From CAVPWP01 sp963709395 (GTDB taxonomy: Bacteria > Pseudomonadota > Alphaproteobacteria > Rhodobacterales > Rhodobacteraceae): DNA of 64,000 nucleotides. Where the stretch lies: the NCBI GenBank assembly GCA_963709395.1, contig CAVPWP010000020.1, forward strand, positions 372,001 through 436,000. Direction: 5' to 3'. Every line of letters starts with the position of its first letter. The stretch's first letter is position 1. The position numbers were made by a program, and so were the translations under genes. The notes below the pieces were generated by a model. It was not told the DNA's origin. It saw only the letters and a list, made by a program, of their open reading frames with translations, and did not search any database. Below are positions 53,986-64,000 of the stretch, in pieces.

Positions 53986-54636
53986 TCAGTCAACCACTCG
54001 CAAGGTCACATTGATGCGCCCGCCGTCCCGCAAGAGGTCCGAACTGCCGAAGCGGAGCCTTTCGACGCCGTGAAAGGCAAGGCGCGCGTCTCCGCCCAGC
54101 AGGACGACATCGCCCGACCGAAGCCAGACCGACCGGGTCGGTCCGCGCTTCACCGTGCCGCCGACCCGGAAAAGCGCGTCGTCCCCCAGCGAGATCGACA
54201 GCACGGGCCAGCGGAAGTCCCCCTCGTCGCGATCCTGGTGCATGCCCATGCGCGCGCCTTCGCCGTAGTAGTTCACCAGGCAGCAATCGGGCAGGCGTGC
54301 GACCCCCGAATGCGCGCGCCACACTTCAAGCACCGGTTCGGGAATCGGCGGCCATGGCACGCCGGACGGGTGCCGATCGTCATAGCGATAGCCCCGTGAA
54401 TCACTGACCCAGCCCAGCCGTCCCGCCGAGGTCATGCGCACGCTCATCTTTCGCCCGCCGGGCGTTGTGGGCGCGAAAAAGGGCGCGGCGCGCACGACCT
54501 CCCGTAGCTCTGCCACCAGGGTCGCCTGCCGTTCGCGGTCAAGCGCGCCATGAACAACGCGCACGCCCATGAGGTCTGTTTCGGCGGGAAGATCGAGGCC
54601 GGGTATCTCTGATCCTAAGGTTTTTGCTTGGCGCAT
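53986..54636 (-). CDS. AlkB-type 2-oxoglutarate/Fe(II) DNA repair dioxygenase
   Basis: The enzyme removes alkyl groups from DNA bases in known AlkB members. The Fe ligands and 2OG site are visible: LVNYYGEGARMGMHQDRDE (HxD), a distal His in ARLAFHGVER and RINVTLR with the 2OG-binding Arg. It has 216 residues from ATG 54636; an internal ATG at 54570 (MGVRVVHG) is an alternative. It should not be confused with the alkane hydroxylase alkB at 7-8 kb. It is separated by about 60 bases from the baeRF-like gene upstream on the same strand. Confidence 0.88.
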   Translation of the reverse strand: MRQAKTLGSEIPGLDLPAETDLMGVRVVHGALDRERQATLVAELREVVRAAPFFAPTTPGGRKMSVRMTSAGRLGWVSDSRGYRYDDRHPSGVPWPPIPEPVLEVWRAHSGVARLPDCCLVNYYGEGARMGMHQDRDEGDFRWPVLSISLGDDALFRVGGTVKRGPTRSVWLRSGDVVLLGGDARLAFHGVERLRFGSSDLLRDGGRINVTLRVVD

Positions 54637-54649
54637 ATCCCACCCTCGG

Positions 54650-54681
54650 CTTGCAGGCCATTTGCCCCCCCCCTATATACG
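54650..54681 (+). promoter_or_regulatory. Candidate RpoH (sigma-32) promoter for dnaK
   Basis: CTTG at 54650-54653 and CCTATATACG at 54672-54681 are separated by 18 bases. This fits the alphaproteobacterial sigma-32 consensus CTTG then about 17-18 bases then CYTATNTNNG. It lies about 105 bases before the dnaK ATG. Confidence 0.6.
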
Positions 54682-54786
54682 CCTCGAAGCCCCGTCGGCA
54701 CAGGACCGACGGCAAACTCTGGGATCGGGCAGAGGCGCCGGAACGGGCCTCAGTCCATCATATCGCCGAAGAAGAGGAAGACAGAC

Positions 54787-56700
<1,914 letters not shown>

Positions 56701-56719
56701 TAGCGCCGTGACCACGTGT

Positions 56720-56747
56720 GAACCGGCCTGCTTCGTCGGGCCGGTTC
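56720..56747 (+). terminator. Hairpin between dnaK and dnaJ
   Basis: GAACCGGCC (56720-56728) and GGCCGGTTC (56739-56747) form a perfect 9-bp stem with a 10-base loop, 20 bases after the dnaK stop. No T-run follows. It may lower dnaJ transcription relative to dnaK, as in other hsp operons, or stabilise the dnaK RNA end. Confidence 0.45.
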
Positions 56748-56773
56748 ATGCGTTACGGACAAGGTGATTGCAG

Positions 56774-57919
56774 ATGGCAAAGCGCGATTACTACGACGTT
56801 CTTGGCGTGACCAAGGGGGCGTCGGCGGACGAGATCAAGAAGGCCTATCGCCAGAAGGCCAAGGAACTTCATCCCGACCGCAACTCGGACAACCCCGAGT
56901 CCGAGGCCCAGTTCAAGGAAGCGAACGAGGCCTACGAGGTCCTGAAGGACGCCGACAAGAAAGCCGCCTATGACCGCTTCGGTCATGCCGCGTTCGAAGG
57001 CGGCATGGGCGGCGGGCGTGGCCCGCAGGGTGGCGGGGCCTATGGCGGAGGTGATTTCGCCTCGGCCTTCTCGGATGTGTTCGACGACCTTTTCGGCGAC
57101 ATGATGGGCGGCCGGCGCGGCGGACAACGCGCTACGCGCGGATCCGACCTGCGCTACAATCTGCGCGTTTCGATGCAGGAAGCCTATTCCGGCCTGCAAA
57201 AGACGATCAACGTGCCCACTGCCGTGACATGCGACACCTGCAGCGGCACGGGGTCGGAAGCCGGGGCCGAACCCACCGCCTGTCCGACCTGTTCGGGCAT
57301 GGGCAAGGTCCGGGCGCAGCAGGGCTTCTTCACCGTCGAGCGCACCTGCCCCACCTGTTCGGGGCTTGGCCAGATCATCAAGAACCCCTGCCGGGCCTGC
57401 GGCGGCGCGGGCCGGGTCGAGAAGGACCGCGCGCTTAGCGTCAACATTCCCGCTGGGGTGGAAACCGGCACCCGGATCAGACTTGCCGGCGAAGGCGAGG
57501 CCGGATTGCGCGGCGGTCCGTCGGGCGACCTCTACATCTTCATCGAAGTGGCGCCCCACGCGCTCTTCGAACGCGAGGGAACGAACCTCTTCTGCCGCGT
57601 GCCGGTCAGCATGGCGTCTGCCGCGCTTGGCGGGGAAATCGAAGTGCCGACGATCGACGGCGGCCGCAGCCGGGTCAAGGTTCCCGGGGGCAGCCAGTCG
57701 GGCAAGCAGATGCGGCTGCGCGGCAAGGGGATGCCCGGCCTGCGCGGGGGCGGCCATGGCGATATGTATATCGAGCTTCAGGTCGAGACCCCGGTGAACC
57801 TGACTTCGCGTCAGAAAGAGCTTCTGCGCGAATTCGACAAGCTGGGTGAAGACAACAATCCCGAAACCTCGGGGTTCTTCCAGAAGGTCAAGAGCTTCTG
57901 GGACGGGATGAAAAGCTGA
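56774..57919 (+). CDS. dnaJ: Co-chaperone DnaJ (Hsp40)
   Basis: DnaJ delivers clients to DnaK and stimulates its ATPase. The J-domain begins KRDYYDVLGVTKGAS, with the HPD motif in ELHPDRN. A Gly-rich linker is followed by four CxxCxGxG zinc motifs (CDTCSGTG, CPTCSGMG, CPTCSGLG, CRACGGAG) and the C-terminal substrate-binding domains. It has 381 residues. It follows dnaK by 70 bases. Confidence 0.98.
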   Translation: MAKRDYYDVLGVTKGASADEIKKAYRQKAKELHPDRNSDNPESEAQFKEANEAYEVLKDADKKAAYDRFGHAAFEGGMGGGRGPQGGGAYGGGDFASAFSDVFDDLFGDMMGGRRGGQRATRGSDLRYNLRVSMQEAYSGLQKTINVPTAVTCDTCSGTGSEAGAEPTACPTCSGMGKVRAQQGFFTVERTCPTCSGLGQIIKNPCRACGGAGRVEKDRALSVNIPAGVETGTRIRLAGEGEAGLRGGPSGDLYIFIEVAPHALFEREGTNLFCRVPVSMASAALGGEIEVPTIDGGRSRVKVPGGSQSGKQMRLRGKGMPGLRGGGHGDMYIELQVETPVNLTSRQKELLREFDKLGEDNNPETSGFFQKVKSFWDGMKS

Positions 57920-57976
57920 CGACGCCCGCGGCGACCGTTAACCATTCCTGAACCCGAACCGGGCGACATCTGGCGC

Positions 57977-58738
57977 ATGTCGACGTCGCCCGATCAGTTC
58001 TCTGAACCGCTCCTGCCCCTGTTCGAGGGGCAGGAGTTTTTCGTGACCGGGCCCAAGGGCCGGCTTCCGTCCTACATCGAAGACCACCGCAAGCGGCTGC
58101 GCGAAAGGTTCCTTCAGGGCGGGCCGCAGGCCATGCCCGACTACGAGCTTCTCGAGCTGCTCTTGTTCCGCTCGATCCCCCGATGCGACGTCAAGCCGGT
58201 CGCACGCCGGCTTCTTGATACATTCGGTGGCTTCGACCGTGTCCTTTCCGCCCCGATCGAACGTCTTGTCGAGGTTCGGGGGGTGGGAGAGGCGGTGGCT
58301 ATCGACCTCAAGATCGTCGAGGCGGCGACACACCGCATGGCGCGGGCGCGCGTGATGCAGCGGCACGTGCTGTCCAGCTGGAACGCCGTGATCGACTACT
58401 GCCACACCGCCATGGCCCATCGCGAGACCGAGCAGTTCCGCATCTTCTTCCTCGACCGCAAGAACACGCTGGTCGCGGATGAGGAACAGGCGCGCGGAAC
58501 GGTCGACCATGTGCCGGTCTATCCGCGCGAGGTCGTGAAACGGGCGCTCGAGCTCAACGCCTCGGCGCTGATCCTCGTGCACAATCACCCCTCGGGCGAT
58601 CCGACACCCAGCCAGTCCGACATCGACATGACCGCACGCATCCGCGATGCCTGCGAGGCGCTGGGCATCACGCTTCATGACCACATCATCGTCGGAAAGG
58701 AAGCCGAAGTGTCGTTCCGCAGCCTCGGCTATCTCTGA
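57977..58738 (+). CDS. radC: RadC/JAB-domain DNA repair-associated protein
   Basis: An N-terminal helix-hairpin-helix-like segment (VRGVGEAVAIDLKIVEAATH) is followed by a JAMM metal site HNHPSGDPTPSQSD. It has 253 residues. The precise molecular role of RadC remains unsettled despite the name. Its stop overlaps the end of the convergent PstS-OmpA gene by ten bases. It follows dnaJ by about 57 bases. Confidence 0.92.
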   Translation: MSTSPDQFSEPLLPLFEGQEFFVTGPKGRLPSYIEDHRKRLRERFLQGGPQAMPDYELLELLLFRSIPRCDVKPVARRLLDTFGGFDRVLSAPIERLVEVRGVGEAVAIDLKIVEAATHRMARARVMQRHVLSSWNAVIDYCHTAMAHRETEQFRIFFLDRKNTLVADEEQARGTVDHVPVYPREVVKRALELNASALILVHNHPSGDPTPSQSDIDMTARIRDACEALGITLHDHIIVGKEAEVSFRSLGYL

Positions 58739-60207
58739 CGCACCCAGATCTCGACCCGCCGGTTCAGGTGGCGTCCCCAATCGACTTCGTCGCAGGCGAT
58801 GGGGGCTGCTTCACCGTAGCCCTTGACGTCCATGGCCATCGCCGCGTCGCGCACGGGCGGCGTCATGGCGGACAGGATCGCCTCGCGCACCGCGCGCGCC
58901 CGCTGCCGCGACAGCCGCAGGTTCGAGGCCGCATCCCCCTGCCCGTCGCTGAATCCGGCCACGATCAGGTCTGCCGCATCGAAGGCGCCCCGATCGAAGG
59001 CGTCGGCGACAAACGCGACGTTCGACTGCGAATGGCTGTCGAGGTCGCTCGATCCGTCGCGAAAGCGGAACGCAACGGTCAGCCGGCCGAAGTCACGCAG
59101 ATCGCCGACCATACGCTGCACTTCCGCCAGGCCCGCCGCGTCGGCCCCGGTCGTCACGGCGTCGGCAAGACGCGCGCCTTGCGCCGTGAAGGGCACGATC
59201 TCGAGTGTCTGATCGACGAATCCCGCCTCACGCACCGCCGCCTGCGAAGCCGGTGAACGGACGAAGGCTGCGAATTCACGGCCCAGACGTGGCAAGCGCC
59301 CTGCCCGCGCGTGAAGATAGACGGGCAGGACCAGCGGATATTCCTCGGTCTTCACGGTCTCTGCGGTCGCTTGCTTGGGGATGCCGCACGGTCCGGCAAG
59401 CGCGACCGGTCGTGCCCGACCGATCTCGCTGAGCGGTGCAAAGCCCAGGGCGAAGGGATCGCGCGCCACATCGTCGGCCAGATCGCCCGGGGTCGCTTCG
59501 CCCGTCATGTTCCCGGGGAAGGCCGCGTCCAGCAGGTCGCGCCCTGCACGTCCAGGTTCGGGAAGCCTCAGCGCAATCGGCATGTCGTCCCCCAAAAGGG
59601 CGGACCAGTCACTGATCCCGCCTGAAAGGGCCTGTCCGATCTGTTCCAGGCTGATCTCGCGCAGCGGATTGTCCCTGGCCACGATCGGGACAAGCGCATC
59701 CAGCGCCACGATCTGGCCCCCGTCCCTTTCGGACCGCGAAAGCGCAAAGTCGGCCAGTTCCGCGGTCACGGCCGCTTCGGCGCCGGCAGCGGTGTCGGTG
59801 GCCAAGAGCGAGAAACGTCCGGCGACATGGCCTGTAGCGGGTTCGACAAGCTCGTGCACCTGTTCCCCCGCGTCCGAACCCGACATCCGCAGCTCATAGC
59901 CCTCGGCCTCGGCGAAAGCCCGGATCAGACCCTCGGCAAGGCTATCGGTCAGTGACGCGGCGGAGGCCAGCGTCAACTCGGCCACGAAGGCCGTGAGGTT
60001 GGGGCACCCCGGCCCTTCGCAGAGCACGCCCGATCCATCGACAGTCAAGGCGCCATAGATCGTGTCGATCCGGTAGAATTCGCCGTCGAAGCTCAAAAGT
60101 GACCCCGACAGCTCGATCGAGCCGTCCCGCGCCGAAAGGGTCACGTCCTGCGCAGACAGGGGCGCTGCGGAAAGGCATGCCGCAATCGCCAGAAACCCGC
60201 GCAGCAT
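58729..60207 (-). CDS. Phosphate-binding (PstS-like) domain fused to an OmpA-like C-terminus
   Basis: A signal peptide (MLRGFLAIAACLSAAPLSA) at ATG 60207 leads into a periplasmic solute-binding fold over about residues 100-330 (LDALVPIVARDNPLREISLEQIGQALSG is the PstS-like signature, here as VPIVARDNP and ISLEQIGQ). The C-terminal 110 residues are OmpA-like, with FSDGQGDAASNLRLSRQRAR and GYGEAAPIACD for peptidoglycan binding. It has 492 residues. This domain pairing is known in Alphaproteobacteria, though its job is not clear. It lies eight bases before secA's end, on the same strand. Confidence 0.85.
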   Translation of the reverse strand: MLRGFLAIAACLSAAPLSAQDVTLSARDGSIELSGSLLSFDGEFYRIDTIYGALTVDGSGVLCEGPGCPNLTAFVAELTLASAASLTDSLAEGLIRAFAEAEGYELRMSGSDAGEQVHELVEPATGHVAGRFSLLATDTAAGAEAAVTAELADFALSRSERDGGQIVALDALVPIVARDNPLREISLEQIGQALSGGISDWSALLGDDMPIALRLPEPGRAGRDLLDAAFPGNMTGEATPGDLADDVARDPFALGFAPLSEIGRARPVALAGPCGIPKQATAETVKTEEYPLVLPVYLHARAGRLPRLGREFAAFVRSPASQAAVREAGFVDQTLEIVPFTAQGARLADAVTTGADAAGLAEVQRMVGDLRDFGRLTVAFRFRDGSSDLDSHSQSNVAFVADAFDRGAFDAADLIVAGFSDGQGDAASNLRLSRQRARAVREAILSAMTPPVRDAAMAMDVKGYGEAAPIACDEVDWGRHLNRRVEIWVRQR

Positions 60208-60215
60208 TGGCCGCC

Positions 60216-62921
60216 TCAGCTCAGGCGGCCATGGCAATACTTGAACTTCTTGCCGGACCCGCAGGGACACAGGTCGTTGCGGCCCGGGTTGCCCCAGGTC
60301 GCGGGATCGGCCTCGTCGAAACCCTCGAGCGCCATCTCTGGGTTCGGCGCGGGAACCTCTTCTTCAGCTTTGACCTGCGCGTTCTGCGCCGCCTGCTGTT
60401 GCTGGAGAAGCTGCGCCATCATCGCCTGCTGTTCTTCCTGCGTCAGCGGACGAATCTGCGACAGGCGCTGGCTCACATCCTCGCGCAGCGAATCGAGCAT
60501 GCCTTCAAACAACTGGAACGCTTCGGTCTTGTATTCGTTGAGAGGATCGCGCTGGGCATAGCCACGGAACCCCACGACCGACCTCAGATGTTCGAGCTTC
60601 AGAAGATGTTCACGCCATTTTCCGTCGATGATCTGCAAGAGGACCTGCTTTTCGATCGACCGCATTTGGTCGGGGCCGAACTGCTCGGTCTTTTCCGCCA
60701 TCACTTCGTTCGACTTCCGGTAAAGACGGTCGCGCAACTCGTCCTGATCGACGCCTTCTTCCTCGGCCCAGTCGCCCACCGGCACGTCCATGCCCAGCTT
60801 TTCCCGTACGGCGGCGACAAGCCCGTCAGTATCCCACTGATCCGAATAGGATTTCGGCGGCATGTGAGTGTCGACCAGATCGTCGATGACCTGGTGGCGC
60901 ATGTCCTCGACGATCTCGGAGAGATCGGCCGTTTCCATGATCTCCATGCGCTGCCCGAAGATCACCTTCCGCTGGTCGTTCATCACGTCGTCGAACTTGA
61001 GAAGCTGCTTGCGGATGTCGAAGTTGCGCCCCTCGACCTTCGATTGGGCCTTCTCGAGCGACTTGTTCACCCAGGGGTGCACGATCGCCTCGCCGTCCTT
61101 CATGCCCAGCGACGAGAGAACCTTGTCGAGGCGGTCCGACCCGAAGATGCGCATCAGGTCGTCTTCGAGCGACAGGAAGAACGACGACCGGCCCGGGTCG
61201 CCCTGACGGCCCGACCGGCCGCGCAGCTGGTTGTCGATCCGGCGGCTTTCGTGGCGTTCGGTCGCCAGGACGTAAAGCCCGCCCGCGGCCTTCACCGCCG
61301 CTTCCTCGTCGGCATGTTCCGCCTCGATCCGGGCGCGCACCTCGTCGGGATGCGCCTCGGGGTCTGCGGCCAGTGCCTCGAGGACCTTCATCTCGACGTT
61401 GCCGCCCAGTTTGATGTCGGTGCCGCGGCCGGCCATGTTCGTGGCGATGGTCACCGCGCCCAGCTTGCCGGCGTCGGCCACGATCTGGGCTTCCTTCTCG
61501 TGCTGCCGGGCGTTCAGGACGTTGTGCGGAATGTCCGCTTTCTGAAGAAGGCCGGACAGAAACTCGGACTTCTCGATCGACGTGGTGCCGACAAGAACCG
61601 GCTGGCCCTTCTTGTGCGCCTCGGCGATCTCTTGAACGATGGCGTCATACTTCTCTTTCGCCGTGCGAAAGACCTGATCGTGCTCATCGATCCGGGCGAT
61701 GGGTCGGTTGGTGGGAACCTCGACAACCCCAAGCCCATAGATCTCGGCGAATTCCTCGGCCTCGGTGGCCGCGGTGCCCGTCATCCCCGCAAGCTTTTCG
61801 TAGAGGCGGAAGTAGTTCTGGAAGGTGACGCTGGCGAGGGTCACGTTCTCGGGCTGGATCGACACACCCTCCTTCGCCTCGATGGCCTGGTGAAGCCCGT
61901 CCGAAAGCCGGCGACCCGCCATCATGCGCCCGGTGAACTCGTCGATCAGCACGACCTCGCCGTCGCGGACGATGTAGTCCTTGTCCCGATTGAAGAGCTT
62001 GTGCGCGCGCAGGCCCTGGTTGACGTGGTGAACGATGGTCGTCGACTCGGGATCGTAAAGCGACTGGCCCTCGGGCAGGATGCCGGTCTCAAGCAGCACG
62101 TTTTCAAGAAACTCGTTGCCCTCGTCCGTGTAGGTGACGTTGCGGGTCTTTTCGTCCAGCGTGAAATGCTCTTCCCGGATCTGGGGGATCAGGGCGTCGA
62201 TGGTGCGGTAGAGGTCGCTACGGTCCTGCGCCGGCCCCGAGATGATCAGCGGCGTGCGGGCCTCGTCGATGAGGATCGAGTCCACCTCGTCGACGATCGC
62301 GAAGAAATGCCCGCGCTGGTTCATCTGGCTCAGCTCGGATTTCATGTTGTCGCGCAGGTAGTCGAAACCAAGCTCGTTGTTGGTGGCATAGGTGATGTCA
62401 GCGGCATAGGCGGCCTTCTTCTCGGCCTCGGGCTGCTGGGGGTAGACCACGCCGGTCGTCATGCCCAGCGCGCCATAGACCTTGCCCATCCACTCCGCGT
62501 CGCGCCGGGCGAGGTAGTCGTTGACCGTCACGATATGGACGCCCCGGCCCGTCAGGGCGTTCAGATAGGCCGGGAAGGTCGCCACCAGCGTCTTGCCCTC
62601 GCCCGTCTTCATCTCGGCGATGTTGCCGCTGTGCAGGAAAATCCCGCCCATCAACTGCACGTCGAAGGCGCGAAGGCCCAGGGCCCGTCTTGCCGCCTCG
62701 CGGCAGTTGGCAAAGGCTTCCGGCAGGATGTCGTCGAGGCTTTCCCCCGCCGCCACGCGGCCTTTGAGTTCTTCGGTCTTGGCGATCAGGCCTTCGTCGG
62801 TCAGCGCCGAGAACTCGGGCTCAAGGTCGTTGATCGCCTTGACGGTCGGTGCGGTCGACTTGACCTTCCGGTCATTGGCCGTCCCAAAGACCTTTTTCGT
62901 GATCGTTCCGAGTCCGAGCAT
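60216..62921 (-). CDS. secA: Preprotein translocase ATPase SecA
   Basis: SecA drives secretory proteins through SecYEG. The start MLGLGTITKKVFGTANDRKV, Walker A MKTGEGKTLVATFPAYLN, DEVDSILIDEARTPLIISG and the second ATPase lobe (GRGTDIKLGGNVE) are present. The zinc-binding C-terminus CPCGSGKKFKYCHGRLS is intact. It has 901 residues, a normal length. It diverges from the parvulin gene across a 176-base region in which I saw no confident promoter. Confidence 0.98.
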   Translation of the reverse strand: MLGLGTITKKVFGTANDRKVKSTAPTVKAINDLEPEFSALTDEGLIAKTEELKGRVAAGESLDDILPEAFANCREAARRALGLRAFDVQLMGGIFLHSGNIAEMKTGEGKTLVATFPAYLNALTGRGVHIVTVNDYLARRDAEWMGKVYGALGMTTGVVYPQQPEAEKKAAYAADITYATNNELGFDYLRDNMKSELSQMNQRGHFFAIVDEVDSILIDEARTPLIISGPAQDRSDLYRTIDALIPQIREEHFTLDEKTRNVTYTDEGNEFLENVLLETGILPEGQSLYDPESTTIVHHVNQGLRAHKLFNRDKDYIVRDGEVVLIDEFTGRMMAGRRLSDGLHQAIEAKEGVSIQPENVTLASVTFQNYFRLYEKLAGMTGTAATEAEEFAEIYGLGVVEVPTNRPIARIDEHDQVFRTAKEKYDAIVQEIAEAHKKGQPVLVGTTSIEKSEFLSGLLQKADIPHNVLNARQHEKEAQIVADAGKLGAVTIATNMAGRGTDIKLGGNVEMKVLEALAADPEAHPDEVRARIEAEHADEEAAVKAAGGLYVLATERHESRRIDNQLRGRSGRQGDPGRSSFFLSLEDDLMRIFGSDRLDKVLSSLGMKDGEAIVHPWVNKSLEKAQSKVEGRNFDIRKQLLKFDDVMNDQRKVIFGQRMEIMETADLSEIVEDMRHQVIDDLVDTHMPPKSYSDQWDTDGLVAAVREKLGMDVPVGDWAEEEGVDQDELRDRLYRKSNEVMAEKTEQFGPDQMRSIEKQVLLQIIDGKWREHLLKLEHLRSVVGFRGYAQRDPLNEYKTEAFQLFEGMLDSLREDVSQRLSQIRPLTQEEQQAMMAQLLQQQQAAQNAQVKAEEEVPAPNPEMALEGFDEADPATWGNPGRNDLCPCGSGKKFKYCHGRLS

Positions 62922-63097
62922 ATCTGTCGCCTTGCGAAATTGTTCTGACAGGATCGTGTGAGGGGATGCGCTTGCCCGTGCCTCTGGCCCGCCATAGAAG
63001 GGCAGGCGGGTTGCCCCGCGCTGTCAAAGGCGATGTAAGGGGCCGCTATCTGAGTGTCAACGTCGCCATCCCGTGCGGCAAAGAGAGAGGTCCTGAC

Positions 63098-63949
63098 ATG
63101 ACTCATCGAACGCCGCTTCTGGCCGTCCTTCCCCTGCTTGCAATCTTCGCCACCCCGCTCGCCGCGCAGGAGACCCCCGTGACCGCCGATACGGTCGTCG
63201 CAACCGTGAACGGCACCGAGATTACAGTGGGACACATGATGGTGGTGCGCGCCCGCCTGCCCCAGGAATATCAGCAGCTTGAACCGCAGGTCCTGTTCGA
63301 CGGCATTCTCGACCAGCTGATTCAGCAAACCGTCCTGAGCGAGACCGCGGGTGAACTCAACACGGCGAACCGCCTGATCCTGGAAAACGAGGAACGCGCC
63401 CTGCTGTCCTCGCAGATCATCGCCGCCACCGCGCGCGACGCCACCACCGAAGAGGCGATCCAGACCGCCTATGACGAAGCCTTCGCAGACGCGTCGGGCG
63501 AAACCGAATACAACGCCGCCCACATCCTTGTCGAAACCGAGGAAGAGGCCGCAGCGATCGTCGCGGAGCTCGAGGGTGGGGCCGACTTCGCCGCGCTGGC
63601 GCAGGAGCGGTCGGTCGGTCCATCGGGCCCGAACGGGGGCGATCTTGGCTGGTTCGGCGCGGGCATGATGGTCCCGCAGTTCGAAGAGGCGGTGTTTGCG
63701 CTTGACCCCGGTGCAGTGTCCGAACCGGTGCAGACCCAGTTCGGCTGGCATGTGATCCTTCTGAAGGAGACCCGGCAGACCGAGGCCCCGACACTTGAGG
63801 AAGTGCGGGACGATTTGGTCGAGCAGGTGCAGCGCGCCGCTGTGGATGCACAGGTGACCGCACTGGAGGCCGAGGCCGATATCACGCGCCCCGAGGATGG
63901 TGCGTTCGATCCTGCCATCATCAACGACTTCACGCTGATCTCGGAATAG
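63098..63949 (+). CDS. Parvulin-type periplasmic peptidylprolyl isomerase
   Basis: The signal peptide (MTHRTPLLAVLPLLAIFATP, cleaved near LAAQE) and the PPIC rotamase domain (YNAAHILVETEEEAAAIV, ARSVGPSGPNGGDLGWFGAG in two pieces, PVQTQFGWHVILL) show a SurA/PrsA-like folding helper of 283 residues. AGAGAGAGG precedes the ATG at 63098. The order secA, PPIase, argJ is typical of Rhodobacterales. It probably assists folding of exported proteins. Confidence 0.92.
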   Translation: MTHRTPLLAVLPLLAIFATPLAAQETPVTADTVVATVNGTEITVGHMMVVRARLPQEYQQLEPQVLFDGILDQLIQQTVLSETAGELNTANRLILENEERALLSSQIIAATARDATTEEAIQTAYDEAFADASGETEYNAAHILVETEEEAAAIVAELEGGADFAALAQERSVGPSGPNGGDLGWFGAGMMVPQFEEAVFALDPGAVSEPVQTQFGWHVILLKETRQTEAPTLEEVRDDLVEQVQRAAVDAQVTALEAEADITRPEDGAFDPAIINDFTLISE

Positions 63950-63953
63950 AAAG

Positions 63954-64000
63954 ATGGCCGGCCCGCTGCCCGTTTCGCCTCTCGCCCCGAAAGGCGGGTT
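63954..64000 (+). CDS. argJ: Start of ArgJ, glutamate N-acetyltransferase/amino-acid acetyltransferase (3' truncated)
   Basis: The ATG at 63954 opens MAGPLPVSPLAPKGG, the usual N-terminal pattern of ArgJ in this group, where it follows the parvulin gene. Only about 15 residues are in the window. ArgJ recycles acetyl groups in arginine synthesis. The call rests on those residues and gene order. Confidence 0.75.
   Translation, partial: MAGPLPVSPLAPKGG

Noticed and set aside
60099..62948. A 949-codon open frame antisense to secA
   Set aside because: secA is intact and conserved over the same span; the antisense product shows no domain.

Overview
This is a GC-rich stretch of an alphaproteobacterial chromosome, almost certainly from the Rhodobacterales (Roseobacter/Rhodobacter/Paracoccus group). 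The evidence is gene content and order typical of that group: rlmN, the DUF4170-waaA-lpxK lipid A block, the lptC-lptA-lptB-raiA-ptsN block, the PetP/PetR-type regulator pair, gltD and gltB, and secA followed by a parvulin and argJ. It is mainly core chromosome. I saw no phage, IS element, integrase or CRISPR array. The genes are tightly packed, with many ATGA, TGATG or GTGA overlaps, and no gene-free gap exceeds about 300 bases.

Layout. 1-9.7 kb: rlmN, an odd low-complexity pilin-like gene, a LOG-family gene, dapD and dapE (lysine/peptidoglycan precursor synthesis) flanking small unknown genes and a HAD phosphatase, then an alkane-hydroxylase-like alkB coupled to mutY. 9.8-20 kb: a DciA-like gene, DsbA, a CaiB-type CoA transferase, the lipid A/Kdo genes lpxK-waaA-DUF4170, an inositol-phosphatase relative, pmbA, DUF2125, an SDR, a short enoyl-CoA hydratase and tRNA-Leu(CAG). 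20-29 kb: an NDUFA9-like protein, uppP, then gltD, two GFA-family genes and gltB in one overlapping operon behind a palindromic operator-like region. 29-43 kb: an ABC exporter, mtgA, a GST, queG, an EamA transporter, ilvE, petP-petR, a 1-Cys peroxiredoxin, an aldehyde dehydrogenase, an RNase D-like nuclease and the LPS transport block. 43-53 kb: a surface-glycan block with a sulfotransferase, four glycosyltransferases, galU, cysQ and an ABC-2 permease. 53-64 kb: a baeRF-like gene, AlkB-type DNA repair, dnaK-dnaJ, radC, a PstS-OmpA fusion, secA, a parvulin and the start of argJ.

How it fits together. Much of the window serves the envelope: UDP-glucose supply (galU), lipid A and Kdo (lpxK, waaA), LPS transport (lptCAB), the lipid carrier (uppP), peptidoglycan (dapD, dapE, mtgA) and a probable sulfated glycan. 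Sulfotransferase releases PAP, which CysQ removes, so their co-location is coherent.

The most striking anomaly is quality or decay. Eight genes, including dapD, carry frameshifts of one base (two each in the GT2 gene and cysQ), and a ninth (gltD) seems to have one just after its real start. Nine sites look like a single surplus base and two like a base lost from a C or G run. After correction the proteins that can be compared return to about their normal family length, so assembly or consensus error is the leading explanation; recent gene decay is the alternative. I found no clear novel system. The best leads are the Asp/Asn-Gly-rich pilin-like protein, the paired palindromes before gltD, the gltD-GFA-GFA-gltB arrangement, the sulfated-glycan block and a two-repeat protein of unknown function.
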